Source: Candidatus Woesearchaeota archaeon
GTDB taxonomy: Archaea > Nanobdellota > Nanobdellia > Woesearchaeales > 21-14-0-10-32-9
Length of the DNA: 64,000 bases
Reading direction: 5' to 3'
NCBI GenBank assembly: GCA_020854775.1
Contig: JAHKLZ010000002.1
Coordinates: 1 to 64,000 of the forward strand
The notes under the pieces were generated by a model, which worked only from the letters and a program-made list of their open reading frames with translations, searched no databases and was not told the DNA's origin. The position numbers and the translations under genes were made by a program. The stretch's first letter is position 1. Every line of letters begins with the position of its first letter. Positions 32,122-43,900 of this stretch are shown piece after piece.

Positions 32122-35100
32122 GGTTTGTGTCTCCATGTTGCTTGTGTGTTTGAGTGAAAATAGTATGCTTCCATTGGTACTAACTTGGTGAAGTGTTCAT
32201 TTCCTGGTGCGGGCCACCACCCCCAGGGTTCTTCTTCATCGTTGAATTCATGTATTGTTAATTCGTATGTTTGTGTTGTCGCGTTAAATCTGTTTATTGC
32301 CGTAACTGAATATTCTGGGTCTGTGATTATTAGTGGTTCTTCATAGTTTTGTGGTAGTTCTTTTTCTTTTGCTGACAGCCACGATACGAGGTTTAGTTCT
32401 TCTTCTAATGTTATTGTTTCATTTTGGATTGGTACGTTGCCTGCTATTTTTAATTCACAGTTCTTGTTTGTTTCTAGGAAGTATCCTCTTTGTGGGTTGA
32501 GTTCTGTGAAATCTTCGTTTCCTGTGCTTGGTTCGAATTTGTTGTTTATCCAATCTGTTTTTTTGAATCCTCCATTTTCGGGGTCGTATTCCCATAATGT
32601 GAGTGTGCATGATTCGTTAGTGTTGAATCTGAATCCGTTGTTTTCTCCATTTTCTAATTCGTAATTATTCAAATAAAATGGCAGGCTTATCATGTTGAAT
32701 CCTTCTTTTAGTTCTTGTGTGTTTATTCCTGCTTGTCCTCCTATTTCTGATTCTCTTCCGTTTGAAATCATTGTTATTTTGTAGAATAATTTGTTTATTC
32801 CTGTTAGGTTTTCTTCTAAAAAGTTTAAAGTGTAGCTAGTAATGTTTGGTTCTTCTGGGAATCCTTCTTCGTAATTATTTGTTAGGTATATGTTGTAGTA
32901 CTCTGCGTCTGGTTCATCAGTCCATTCTATTCGTATGGTGTTGTTTTCGTAAAGAGTTGTTTCAAGGACGGGGTCTGGGACTAGTACTATGAATGTAAAA
33001 TTGTTGTTTGCGTATGCTTCATTATTTTCTTTATCAAAGCATTTTACGTTCCAAGTATATTCTTCGTAATCTAGGAATAATTCAAAATAATTTTCTCCGT
33101 TTTGCACGGTTTTTGTTTCATTCTCTTCTTGCTCCGCGATTCCTATGTATAATGTGCATCTATCTATGTTGTAATCAAAAACTTCGTAGCTAAGATTAAT
33201 TATTCCTTTTCCTTGTCTTGAATCATTCTCGGGGCTTATCAGTGTGACTACTGGAGGTGTTATGTCTGGTGTTATAATTAAGAAAGTGGTATTTATTCCG
33301 TTTTCGTATCCTTCTTGTTTTGCTACGGCGTAAGCTGTGTAATTATTACTTGTTATGTTTTGTGTGTTCCATGTCCAAGTGTAGAATCCGTTAATGTTAG
33401 TAGTGTTGCTTCTTGATTCTATTAGTGTTTCTTCTTCTGATATGTTTGTGTTTGTTGCGCCTATTTGTTTTTTGTATGTGACGTTCATTTCTACCCAGTA
33501 CAAATCCACCGTCGCGGTTCCTCCTCCTCCTGATTTAACCATTCTTCCTTGGAGTCTTGTGTTGTTTAGATTAGTCCAGGTAAGTGATGCGTAAGCGCTT
33601 GTTACGTCGTACCATGGCGAAGTGGTTTTTGCAACAGTTGTTATTCCTGTGTATGCATTCGCGTAGCTTGTCCCGCTATTAACACTGTATCTCATCGCCC
33701 AATTAAGATTGCTAGCTGAAGGCACTGCGTATCGATATCTCACTTCTACTTTTTCTATGTCTCCGTTAAAAGTTTCATTAATGAATGCGCGTCCGTGCGA
33801 GGATATTGTTCCTCCTCCTTGTGGAACAGTCATTCTTGCGAAAGTATCATCATTTTTTCCGATTATGTTTCCTACGTTCGTAGTGGTTCCTTCATCGCTT
33901 GCTGATTGCTGAGCGTTAAACAATACGCTTTCATACATAGTTATTTGTTCCGCCGCATTTGTTTCTTCAGGATTGTAGTATAAGTAGTGTTCTTCATTTA
34001 TTGTATTCGCATCTTGATTAATTTCGAAGAGTATCTCGCACCAATCACTTCCTGAACTATTTAATAAGAATGCTTTGTTTACTGGTTCGTTTTCGTGTTT
34101 TATTATTCTTATATTATTTGTGCAGTCTTGTAGTCCTTCTAGGTTAGTTGCGTTTATCACTGCTAGTTTTTGTATTATGTCTTCGCCTGTTGTTTCATTT
34201 ATTGTTATTTTTCTTCGTTTCGTCCATGAAGTATTCCACCAAGGAACATTTGTGTTGCTTGTTATTATTCCTGTGTATATATTTGTTATTTGTGGGTCAT
34301 CGAAGAAATCAGTTACGGTTATGTTTATTGTGATTGGTTCTCCTTGTTCGTAAGTGTTATTGCTCTTATCTAAGTAAACGTTTTGAATAGTCGTGTCTAT
34401 CGCTGTAAACACTCTTGTTTTGCTTATTCCTAGATTATTATATGTGTCTTGGCATTCTACTCGCCAAGCATAAGTATTTTCTTCTGCGTTAAATAAAAAG
34501 TTTTGTTCTTCGTTTCTTGTTATGCTTGTATCATTTTCTTCTAATTCGTTGTTTATGTATAATGCGCAATAAGTTATTGGGCTTGCGTCTGTTACGTTGT
34601 ATCTTAGTATTATTGTTCCTGTGCTTGTTTCGCTTTCATTCTCTGGGCTGATAAGTGTGACATTAGGAGATATGGTGTCCATTACTGTTATGACTAATTT
34701 TTTTTCTGCGTTTGTATAATTATTTGTTTCTTCGTAAATCGCGGTGACGTTGTACTCGCCGGGTTCTTCGAACATAGTAATATTTGTTAATTGGTGTGTT
34801 CCTTGGTTTATTTTTTCTTCGTTCAAATACAGTTCGATGAAGCCGTTACTTGGCTTATTTATTTGTGCTGTAATATTAACAAGCGTATTTTCATTTATTG
34901 TTATGTTATTTTGTTCCTCATCAAGGTAAAGAATTAATTCTGATTCGTCTTTTAACACCGCGTAACTTTTTTGTTCCGTATTATTCTTATTATTCACTGT
35001 ATCGTTGGCGTACCATTTATATGAGTAGTTCCCCGCGCCTAGTTCTGTTGTGAACCAATATGTATTTCCCGCTTTGTTTGGTGTAATATTTGTTTTTGTT

Positions 35101-37823
35101 CCTGTGAAATTGTGTTCGAACAAAACGGTGTCTATGGCTACGTTGTCTGTCCACTCTATGCTGAAATTATATGTGGTGCTTGGTTCGTAAACACTAGGAC
35201 TAAGGGGGGTGACGTTTTCATTAGAATAAACAGGATTGGTAATATCTATGTTTATTAAATAATTATTTTCTGCGTAGCTTTTTCTTTTGCTTAAATCAAT
35301 ACACATAATGTTCCAGGCATATGTGCCTTGGGGCATGTTTCTGTTAATAGTATTGTTTTCTTCGTTATTAGGAGTCTGGGTTTGTCTCTCTTCCATTATT
35401 CCTGTTTCGTTTGTGTACAACGCGCAGTAATCTATGTTTGAATCATTAACGTAGTAATTAAAATTCACACTTGATTCTTTTGTCCATGAATCATTCTCAG
35501 GCGTATTCAATATAACTTCTGGATTTGTTAAATCCACAGTAAAAGTTTTGGTGGTTGAGTTTCCTTCGTTTCCTGGTTCGTCAAAGCATTGTACTTTCCA
35601 AGTATGAATTGTTTCTGTGAATTCCGCTACGAAAAAATTATTGGTGGTGAACGTTTCAACATCATAAGATATATCTGCTACGGATTCATTTATGTACAGT
35701 GTACAATTCGTGATGTCTGATGCGTCTTCTACGTAGTACTCAAATATTATTTCGCTTGTATTAACATAATCATTCGCTGCAGGATAATTCAGTGTTACTA
35801 GCGGAGGATCTTCGTCTAAGGAATCTATTCTGAAGAACCATGTATCTGTGGTGTTTTCCCATCCGTTTATGTCTTTACAGTTTACGCTCCATGAATAATA
35901 ATTGTTTAGTAAAAATCTTTCAAATTCGTTTACTGCGTTATTAACTACGTCGTACTTTGTTTGTTCTATGCTTCCATTTACGATTAATGAGCAGGATTCT
36001 ATTTCTGATAATTCATCACTAACATTGAATTCAAAGTGTATTATGTTTGTGCCAATTATTAATTCTTCATTTTCGGGGCTTACTAAGTTTAGTTTTGGTG
36101 GCGTTAAGTCCACGGTTAATGTATTATTTTGGGTGTTGTATGCGTTGTTTCCTGCTTCGTCGAAGCATCGTATGTTCCACGCGTTGCGTCCTTCGTTCAG
36201 CGTTGCGTTTAATTCGTTTTCTTGGTTTTTTTGAACGTTGTCTGTTTGATTAGCTATTGTCCACGTTCCTGTAGTATTTGTGTATAAATAGCAGTTAGTT
36301 ATTGTGTTTGTATCGCTCGGTGTGAACGTAAACGTGTTCTTTGTTTGGTTCGTGTATGAATCGTTGCTGGGTGTGTTTAGCGTTATGCTTGGTGGTGTAT
36401 TGTCTGTTATGTATTTGTACCAAGGTGTTATTCTTTGGTTTCCGAAGAAATCGTAAGCTATTACTCTCCAATAATATGTTGAATCGTCATCAAGATTATT
36501 TATAGAATAATTAGTAGTTGTTATTTCGAACGTGTTGTATCTTTGTTCTATGATGTTAAAATCATTATTTTTACTAAATTCTAATGTGTAATTATCGAAG
36601 TCTGGCGTGGTTGTTTGTTCCCATTCCATTTCTGGGTTAAGTGTTTTTGATTCTGTATTATTCAAGGGGTAAACTAAGTTGAAAATGTTTGGTGGTATTG
36701 CTTGTACTTCGAAGCTTATCTCGGGATTTATTTGTCCTGATTTTTCTCTTGTGTCATTTGCCCATATGCTTGTGACTTCGTATGTTCCTGTGTTTATTGT
36801 GTTCGTAAATGTGTAGTAAAATTCGTTTCCGTTCCTGTTTAGTTCATAACTTATTTGGGTTGTGTTTGGATATCTTAGTGTGATTGTGGCTGTGTCTACT
36901 CCATAATAATCTGTTATTGTCGCGTTAAATCTTACTGTTCTGTTTTGTCTTATGCTTGTTTCATTTAATTCGTAATTAGTTATGCTTGGTTGTTTCATGT
37001 TTAGGTAAATGGTTCTGTTATTTTCTGCGAATGCTCCTCTTCCGAATTCGTTTTCACAATACACGTTCCATTCGTAGTATCCGTCGTTTTGAGTTACGTT
37101 GAAAGAATTAGTTGTGTCGTTATCTATGTTCGTAATTGTTTGATTTGGTTCCCAGTTACCTGTGAAGTTTACGTATAACGTGCAGTTGTCTATTGTTGTA
37201 TAAAGTTCATCTATTACGTTAAAACTAAACGTGGTGGGTTCATTTATTGATGTTGTGTCTGTGTTTGGTGAAATTAATGTAATGTTTGGGGGTTCGGGTC
37301 CTGTGTCTATTTCGAGGTACGCCGCGTATACTTGTGCATTTGTTGGTCCTCCTCCTCCGGTTGGTCTCGTCGCGGCACTTAAGTGTATTCTCATATCTGA
37401 TAAGTCTCCTGTTACGTTGTCCCAAGTACAGCTTTGCCATCCTATTCCTGTGTCTACAGGTAGAAAAGTACTGCATCTAGTTGTTGCTCCTTGTCTTAGT
37501 GAAAAAGTGTATTGTGCATTGCTACTTGTTGCTGTGTATACCCAAAGAGTTATGTTCACAACGTTTTGTTCTGTTATGTTAGGGAATCCGAACTCTGATA
37601 TTTCTACCGCGTTTGATCTTGTAGCTACGAATGTGTTAATATCTGGAGCGTTTGGTTGTCGTGCACTATCTGTTATTTCTGTGTGTGTTATTCCTGATCC
37701 TTGACTCCACCCGTTTGATATGGTGCTGTTAGGATTGTAATAAGATATTATTGCGCTTGAAAGATTTATAATTAGAACTATTGTTAATATTGTAATGATT
37801 GTTAGTATTTTTTTTTTATTCAT
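32118..37823 (-). CDS. Giant secreted Ig-repeat protein with WNLVGYP-type C-terminal modules (about 1901 aa)
   Basis: ATG at 37823 is preferred to an upstream TTG at 37865, since it opens a clean signal peptide (KKILTIITILTIVLIINLSSA). A lectin-like module (about 28-175; TLWVYTATSSNAQYTFSLRQ) matches one in the 2479-aa protein. About ten Ig-like repeats of the ITLxSPENxS type follow, then a DUF2341-like segment (WWNTSWTKRRKITI, about 1191) with a second lectin-like part and one more Ig unit. The last 190 residues are two modules (FNMISLPFYLNNYEL, RGYFLETNKNC; LNLVSWLSAKE, AYYFHSN) like those in the 230-aa protein at 11.8 kb. No membrane segment and no subunit cap are present, unlike the other two giants. 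Extracellular, function unknown, probably adhesive. Confidence 0.78.
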   Translation of the reverse strand: MNKKKILTIITILTIVLIINLSSAIISYYNPNSTISNGWSQGSGITHTEITDSARQPNAPDINTFVATRSNAVEISEFGFPNITEQNVVNITLWVYTATSSNAQYTFSLRQGATTRCSTFLPVDTGIGWQSCTWDNVTGDLSDMRIHLSAATRPTGGGGPTNAQVYAAYLEIDTGPEPPNITLISPNTDTTSINEPTTFSFNVIDELYTTIDNCTLYVNFTGNWEPNQTITNIDNDTTNSFNVTQNDGYYEWNVYCENEFGRGAFAENNRTIYLNMKQPSITNYELNETSIRQNRTVRFNATITDYYGVDTATITLRYPNTTQISYELNRNGNEFYYTFTNTINTGTYEVTSIWANDTREKSGQINPEISFEVQAIPPNIFNLVYPLNNTESKTLNPEMEWEQTTTPDFDNYTLEFSKNNDFNIIEQRYNTFEITTTNYSINNLDDDSTYYWRVIAYDFFGNQRITPWYKYITDNTPPSITLNTPSNDSYTNQTKNTFTFTPSDTNTITNCYLYTNTTGTWTIANQTDNVQKNQENELNATLNEGRNAWNIRCFDEAGNNAYNTQNNTLTVDLTPPKLNLVSPENEELIIGTNIIHFEFNVSDELSEIESCSLIVNGSIEQTKYDVVNNAVNEFERFLLNNYYSWSVNCKDINGWENTTDTWFFRIDSLDEDPPLVTLNYPAANDYVNTSEIIFEYYVEDASDITNCTLYINESVADISYDVETFTTNNFFVAEFTETIHTWKVQCFDEPGNEGNSTTKTFTVDLTNPEVILNTPENDSWTKESSVNFNYYVNDSNIDYCALYTNETGIMEERQTQTPNNEENNTINRNMPQGTYAWNIMCIDLSKRKSYAENNYLINIDITNPVYSNENVTPLSPSVYEPSTTYNFSIEWTDNVAIDTVLFEHNFTGTKTNITPNKAGNTYWFTTELGAGNYSYKWYANDTVNNKNNTEQKSYAVLKDESELILYLDEEQNNITINENTLVNITAQINKPSNGFIELYLNEEKINQGTHQLTNITMFEEPGEYNVTAIYEETNNYTNAEKKLVITVMDTISPNVTLISPENESETSTGTIILRYNVTDASPITYCALYINNELEENDTSITRNEEQNFLFNAEENTYAWRVECQDTYNNLGISKTRVFTAIDTTIQNVYLDKSNNTYEQGEPITINITVTDFFDDPQITNIYTGIITSNTNVPWWNTSWTKRRKITINETTGEDIIQKLAVINATNLEGLQDCTNNIRIIKHENEPVNKAFLLNSSGSDWCEILFEINQDANTINEEHYLYYNPEETNAAEQITMYESVLFNAQQSASDEGTTTNVGNIIGKNDDTFARMTVPQGGGTISSHGRAFINETFNGDIEKVEVRYRYAVPSASNLNWAMRYSVNSGTSYANAYTGITTVAKTTSPWYDVTSAYASLTWTNLNNTRLQGRMVKSGGGGTATVDLYWVEMNVTYKKQIGATNTNISEEETLIESRSNTTNINGFYTWTWNTQNITSNNYTAYAVAKQEGYENGINTTFLIITPDITPPVVTLISPENDSRQGKGIINLSYEVFDYNIDRCTLYIGIAEQEENETKTVQNGENYFELFLDYEEYTWNVKCFDKENNEAYANNNFTFIVLVPDPVLETTLYENNTIRIEWTDEPDAEYYNIYLTNNYEEGFPEEPNITSYTLNFLEENLTGINKLFYKITMISNGRESEIGGQAGINTQELKEGFNMISLPFYLNNYELENGENNGFRFNTNESCTLTLWEYDPENGGFKKTDWINNKFEPSTGNEDFTELNPQRGYFLETNKNCELKIAGNVPIQNETITLEEELNLVSWLSAKEKELPQNYEEPLIITDPEYSVTAINRFNATTQTYELTIHEFNDEEEPWGWWPAPGNEHFTKLVPMEAYYFHSNTQATWRHKP

Positions 37824-37991
37824 TTTCTCATTTTTATTCTTTTTTGGGTTTAGCGACAACACCAAGCGAGCCTTGATTTTACAAACACAAAAATACTAGA
37901 CTCGGTGAAACATTGGTCAATTATTCGGGGCGAGCGCGTCGCGTTTCTTATCATTTTTTTAATCATTTTTTTTTCTTTCTTTGTTTTGTTT
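37824..37991 (-). other. Atypical GC-rich spacer inside the operon
   Basis: The 168 bases between two giant genes contain the strand-unusual stretch GGGGCGAGCGCGTCGCG (plus strand, 37927-37943) and GCGAGC again near 37865, in a window otherwise poor in GC. The minus strand holds a short open frame from an ATG near 37966 (MIKKMIRNATRS onward, 38 codons, rare codons CGC and TCG) that is probably not coding. A structured RNA, a processing site or a foreign insert are alternatives; nothing recognised. Confidence 0.35.
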
Positions 37992-40900
37992 TTATTTTAG
38001 TTCGGTGTAAAACACGACTCTGTCCGTGGGTCCTGAGTATTCTCTTAGTGTCGCAGGTATTCTTATTTCGAAATCATTAGTTGAGTTGTATCCTTGCGCG
38101 CCTTTGTTTATTCGTGTTATGAACAAGATGTTTTGTGTTCCGTCGTACTCTGTTCCTGTTTGGTAGTCCCATAGGATTCCTGTTTTGAAATTTGTGTTGT
38201 TCGTGCTGTTAATTATTGGTATGTTGTTGATTGTTGTTCCGAAGATGTTTATTGATTCTGTTTCTATTACTGCGTTGTTTTCTGTGTATGTTCTATTGAT
38301 TGAGTCCGCGTAATTAGTTGAACCTAGCGCCGTGTCTAATAATTCGAAGTCTTGTAGTCTTTCTTGGTTGCTTGTATCTCTTCCTAGTGCTTGCAGTGTT
38401 AGCCATGAAATGTCGGAGTCGTAATCTGTTACGTATATGTTGCTTCCTGTTGAATTCTCAACGTTCCATTCAAACAACAGTCCCGCGGATGCGTCTGTAA
38501 CTCTTAGTGTGTCATTAGTGGTTCCTAGGGCGTAGTGCCAGAATTCAACGCTTATTGTTCTTGAAGCGATATTGTTTGTGTAATTATCTTCTGTGATTCT
38601 TTTGTCGGGGTTCACGTACACTATTATATCGGTGCTTCCTACTGGGACTGTGAAGTTCACGCTCACATTTATTGATTCATTTTCATCTAGAGAAAGTATG
38701 GTTATGTTTTCTCCTATTTGGTTTCCTGTTGTGTTTACTTCGTTTGCCCAGAATTGCACGATGAATTCTCCTGCTGGGCTTCCTCCAATATTTCTTATAG
38801 TCGCGTTTATGGTTATTTCTTCGTTTTCTCTTGGATTCTCGTTGCTGAAGTATATCTCTGAAGCGTTCACGCTTAGGTCTGGTATTGGTATGAAGAACAT
38901 CCAAGTCTCACTCGTGTTTGTGTTTGTTGCTTGGTCCGTACATGTAACGTTCCAATAATAGTAGCCTCCCATAAGACTTGTTAGTTCTACTATTTCTTCT
39001 TCTCCGTTCGTAACGTTGAGGTTTTCTGCTATTGCATCATCATTTAGGGTTACGAAGCACATTAAGTATTGTGCCATATTATCACTTGGTGTAAAGCTAA
39101 GATTAACTGAGGTGCTCGTTGTGTTTGTGTCATTAACAGGGTAATTAAGTGTTACGCTTGGTGCGATTGTGTCATAAAATATGATTATTGTTTCGCTTGT
39201 GTTTGTGTTCCCTGCTAAATCAGTTGATTCTATTCTTACTTCGTAGATTCCGTTGCTTAGTCCTTCTAAGTTCCTCGTTGTTAATGTGTTATTGCTTGTT
39301 GTGCCTTCCACGTTTATTGTTCCATTAACATATATTGTGTAATTAATAGTGGTTGCTAAATTATCTGTTAAATTGAATTGTATTCCTGGTCCTGTGTTGA
39401 ACCAATTATTATTTTCTGTTATCATATTAATCTTCGGCGCTTCTAAGTCTACGTTCAGCGTTCTATTCTCGCTTATTCCTTGTGTGTTCATAGTTGTGTT
39501 ATCTAGGCATTCTATTCTCCATTCGTAGATTCCGTTCATGTTTTCTACTATGAATGTGTTATTATTATTGTTATTAACTGAGAAACTTGTTTGGTTAGAT
39601 ACATTATTCAAATAAATGGAGCATTGTTCTATTCCTGTGTCGTCGCTTACGTGGTAAGTAAAAGTATTTGTGGATAGGTTGCTCCAATAATTATTAATAG
39701 GAGTTATCAGTGTTATTTCTGGTGGTATGAACACATTAAAATTTTTTGTTTCGCTTGTGTTTGTGTTTCCTGCTTGGTCTGTGCACATCACGTTCCAGTA
39801 ATGTTCTCCTTCGTCTAAGTCTTCTGCGAGGAAGCTTTGTTGTTCTCCTACGTTATTATTAAATGGTCCATGCGTTGTTCCTGAAACGTTTACGTAACAA
39901 ATAGATGTTTGTGCCATGTTGTCATAAATGGTGTAATTTAATAACACATTTCTCGTTGTGAAATTTTCTTCGTTTTCTGGCGCGTCCAGAGTTATGCTTG
40001 GTGGTGTTACGTCTAAGTATATAATAGTGGTTGTGCTGTTTGCTTTGTTTCCTGATTCGTCTTCAGCTTCTAATATTAATGAGTAGGTTCCTTCTTCTAA
40101 TCCTGTTAGTTGTATTGTTTGAATTGTTCCATTAATTATGTGTCCTGTTTCTGTTTCTGTTTCGTTTACGTACAAAGTGTAGCTTATGTTTGTTGTTACT
40201 CCGTCCGTCGCGGTAATGTTTATTTCTGGATTAGTGGTGTTGAACCATGTATTGTTGCTTGTTAGAATTATTGGTACGGGTGGTGTTTCATCAACTATTA
40301 TTGTTACCGTGGTGTTTTTTATTCTTCCTATTGAGTCTTCTGCGCTTATAGTTATTGTTCTTGTTCCTTCGCTCAGTGCTATGTTTATTTCTTGGCTTTC
40401 ATTGTCTTGTATTTGTCCGCTTTCACCTATGAGTGCTTCGTCAACGTAAACTGTGTAATTAATTAATCCTTGTGTGTAATCTTGTAATGTGAAATTAAAT
40501 AATACTTCGCTGTAATTGAACACGCTTCCATTCAAAGGCTTGTGTATAATGTTTCTTAGTACGCTTATGTTAATCGTTGCGTTATTATTTGTTTCATTTA
40601 ATTCATCAATAGTATTATTCGGATCAGCGATCACGTATATGGTGTGATATCCTTCTGGTATGCTCCATTCAACCCAATATAATTCGTGTCCTTCATACGT
40701 CACGTTTTTTGTTTGACTTCCTATTAATATTCCTTCTTCATCTGGGTTGCCTTGCCAGAATTCAACTAACGTGTTTATTGCATCTACTCCTCCTAGGTTG
40801 CTCACGTTAGCAGTAATATTTATTACTTCGTTTAAATCAGGATTCGTGTTGTTAAAACTTATTCTCGTATCATTTAAGTATAAGTCAGGTTGGTTAATTA

Positions 40901-43900
40901 CGAATCTCCATGTTTCGCTTGTGTTTACGTTGTTTAAATCATCTTTACATGTTACGTTCCAGAAGTGTTCTCCATCTTCCAATCCGAAAAATGTGTAATT
41001 AAAAGTTTCGCCTGACATACCAGTTATGTTATCTGCGAATCTTTCTCCTAGAGGATCTGAAACATTTAACTCACACACTAAAGGTGTTGTTTCGTTGAAG
41101 TCCGTGGCGTTCCAGTAAAATGTTATGTCGTTTTGATTAAATGTCTGATCTACTTCTGGGCTTATCAATGTTATTATTGGTGGTGCTAAGTCTACGTGGA
41201 ATGTTTTTCCTGTTTCGTTTTTTCCTTCGTTTCCACTGGGATCTGCACACATAACGTCCCAGTTGTATGTTCCGTTTCCTAGGTTTGTTAGTTCAAAAGA
41301 ATTTTCTATTCCATTAGTTACACTAGTCTTTGTTTGGTTTGGTTCATCATTTATTAGTAATGTACAATTATTTATTGTTCCTGAATTATCGAACGCCGTG
41401 AAGAACAAATTAATAGTTGTTATGTTCGTTCTATGATTATTAATTGGGTTTCCTAGTATCACGATTGGCGGTTCTTGCACTTCGAAGTTCCTTGTTTCAC
41501 TCGTATTACTATTTGTTGCTAGGTCTCTACATTGCGCGCTCCAATTAAACCATCCGTCTGTGAATCCGCTTATGATTTCTTGGTGTGGCTCAGAATTATT
41601 TACTACTATGTTTGTTCTGTTTATTTCTTCATCGATGTATAAGTCACAAATCATTATTGGGCTTAGTGTGTCTGTGACTGTCCAATTAAACGTGATTGTG
41701 CTTGTGTTTAGTAATTCATCTATTATTGGGTTGTGCAATGTTATGCTTGGTGATGTTAGGTCTATGTAGAAACTGCTTTCGTTTGGCGCGTATGTATTCG
41801 CATCATTATCTGTACATGCGACTGTCCAGTTGTATTCTCCTTCTGGTAAATTGTTTAAGTCAAAAGTGTTATTTTGTTTATTGAATATTATGTTATTTGT
41901 TTGATTTGTTTCTCCGTTTAGTATTAGTTCACATCCTGTTATTTGAAAATCGTCTTCTGGGAAATATGTTAGTGTTACGTTGTTTGTGTTGAACCAAGTA
42001 TAATTTTCTGGGCTTATTAGTGTGACGTTTGGTGGTGCGATTACTTCGAAGAAGTATTCTGCTGATTCGTTGAATAAATCTGCTTTATCTACACATAGAA
42101 CGTTCCAAGAATAATTTCCGTCATTTAATAAATAATTTATTGTGTGTTCCGTGTTATTTTCTACTAATATGAAGTTCGCTATTGGATAAGTGTCTATTAT
42201 TGGTTCGTATTCTGTTAGGAACACGTCACAGTACATTTCTGGGCTGACTGCGTCTTTTGCTAGGAACGTGAATGATACGTTGTTTCCTGTTTCTATTGTG
42301 TTATTTAATGGGTTTATTAGTGTTACTTCGTATGGTGGTTCGTTATCCACGTAGTATATCCATGGTTCGTCTGCTTGTCCGGTTAAGCTATTAGTGTCTG
42401 TACATTGTACGTTCCATTCGTATGCGCCGTCAGGCATATTTGTTACTAAGAAGCTGTTTTCATCATTAGCAGTTATGCTTGTGTTTGTTGCTTCTGTTGC
42501 TCCATTTAGTATTAGTGAACACGTTGTGAATGTTCCGCTTCCTTCACTTGGTATGTACGTAAAAGTTGTGTCTCTATTCGTGCTTCCTGTGTTATTCGCA
42601 GGGTTTATCAGTGTGATTTTTGGTGGTAGTAGTACTTCGAAGTTTATTGTTTCGCTACTGTTTGTGTTTCCTGCTTTATCAGTACAAGTTATACTCCAGT
42701 TATACAACCCTGTTAGTAGTCCGCTTATTTCTATTCCTGTTTCTGTGTTGTTCTCAGTTAATATATTGGTTTGGTTTATTTCTTCGTTTATGTATACATC
42801 ACAAACCATTTCTTCTGAGTAATAATCTTGTGTTATCCAAGTAAAGTTATGTGTGGATGTGTTTACTGTTTGACTTTCGCTTGGATCTAAAGGTGTTATG
42901 CTAGGTGGTGTTCTGTCTACTATGAATGTTCTATTCGTGCTCGTATTAGTATTTGAGAATATTCCTGCATCAACGCAAGTTACGCTCCAATCATAATATC
43001 CTTCGCTTAGTCCTAGTAATTCGAATAATGTTTGTGTTCCTGAGGTTATGTTCGTTGTGTTTCTTTGATTGTATGCTTCGTTTAGGTATAAATCGCAGTA
43101 TTCAAATCCGTCATTATCCGCGGGGGTGTATGTCAAATTTATTATTGTGTCGTTGAGGTGTGTCGCGTTTATTGGCGTGTTTAGTGTTATTATTGGGCTT
43201 TGATTTATTGTTAAGTTTCTTGTTTCGCTCGTGTTTATATTTCCGCCTATGTCTGTGCACATCACGTTCCAATCATGATATCCGTCAGGGTATCCTGTTC
43301 CTGTTTCACTAACCATTGTTCCGCTCGTTGTGCTCGTAGTTATACTTGGTTCTTCGTTGAAGTTTATCGTACACATTAAAGGAGCCCAGTTATCATTCGC
43401 GGTGTATGAGAATAGTATGCTTGACTGCGTGAAGTAAGCGTCATTTAATGGGTTGTGTAGTGTTATTGTTGGTGGGGTGAAGTCTCCGAAGAAAATCCAT
43501 GTAGCGCTCGAACCAGGGTTGCTGTTCGAATCTAAACATTGTACGCTCCAATTGTATTCTGCTTCTTCTATTCCTATTTGGAACGTGTTTATTATGTTCG
43601 CAGTTATGCTAGTATTGGTTTGATTAAATAAGCCATTAACATATAATGAACATTCACTTATTCCGAATCCATCATAAGGTATGTATTCTAATGTCGCAGT
43701 GGTTGTGTTTACTCCTCCGTTATTCGCTGGGCTTATCAATGTTATTGTTGGTGGAACATCTGTTATTGTTATGTTATAAGTACTTGTTATATTTGTGTTT
43801 CCTGCTTCATCTGAACACTCCATTCTCCATGTGTAGTCTCCTATTGCGAAGCCTTCTATTGTTGTAGTAGTTAATGTATTATTTTGAGCTAGTACTATGT

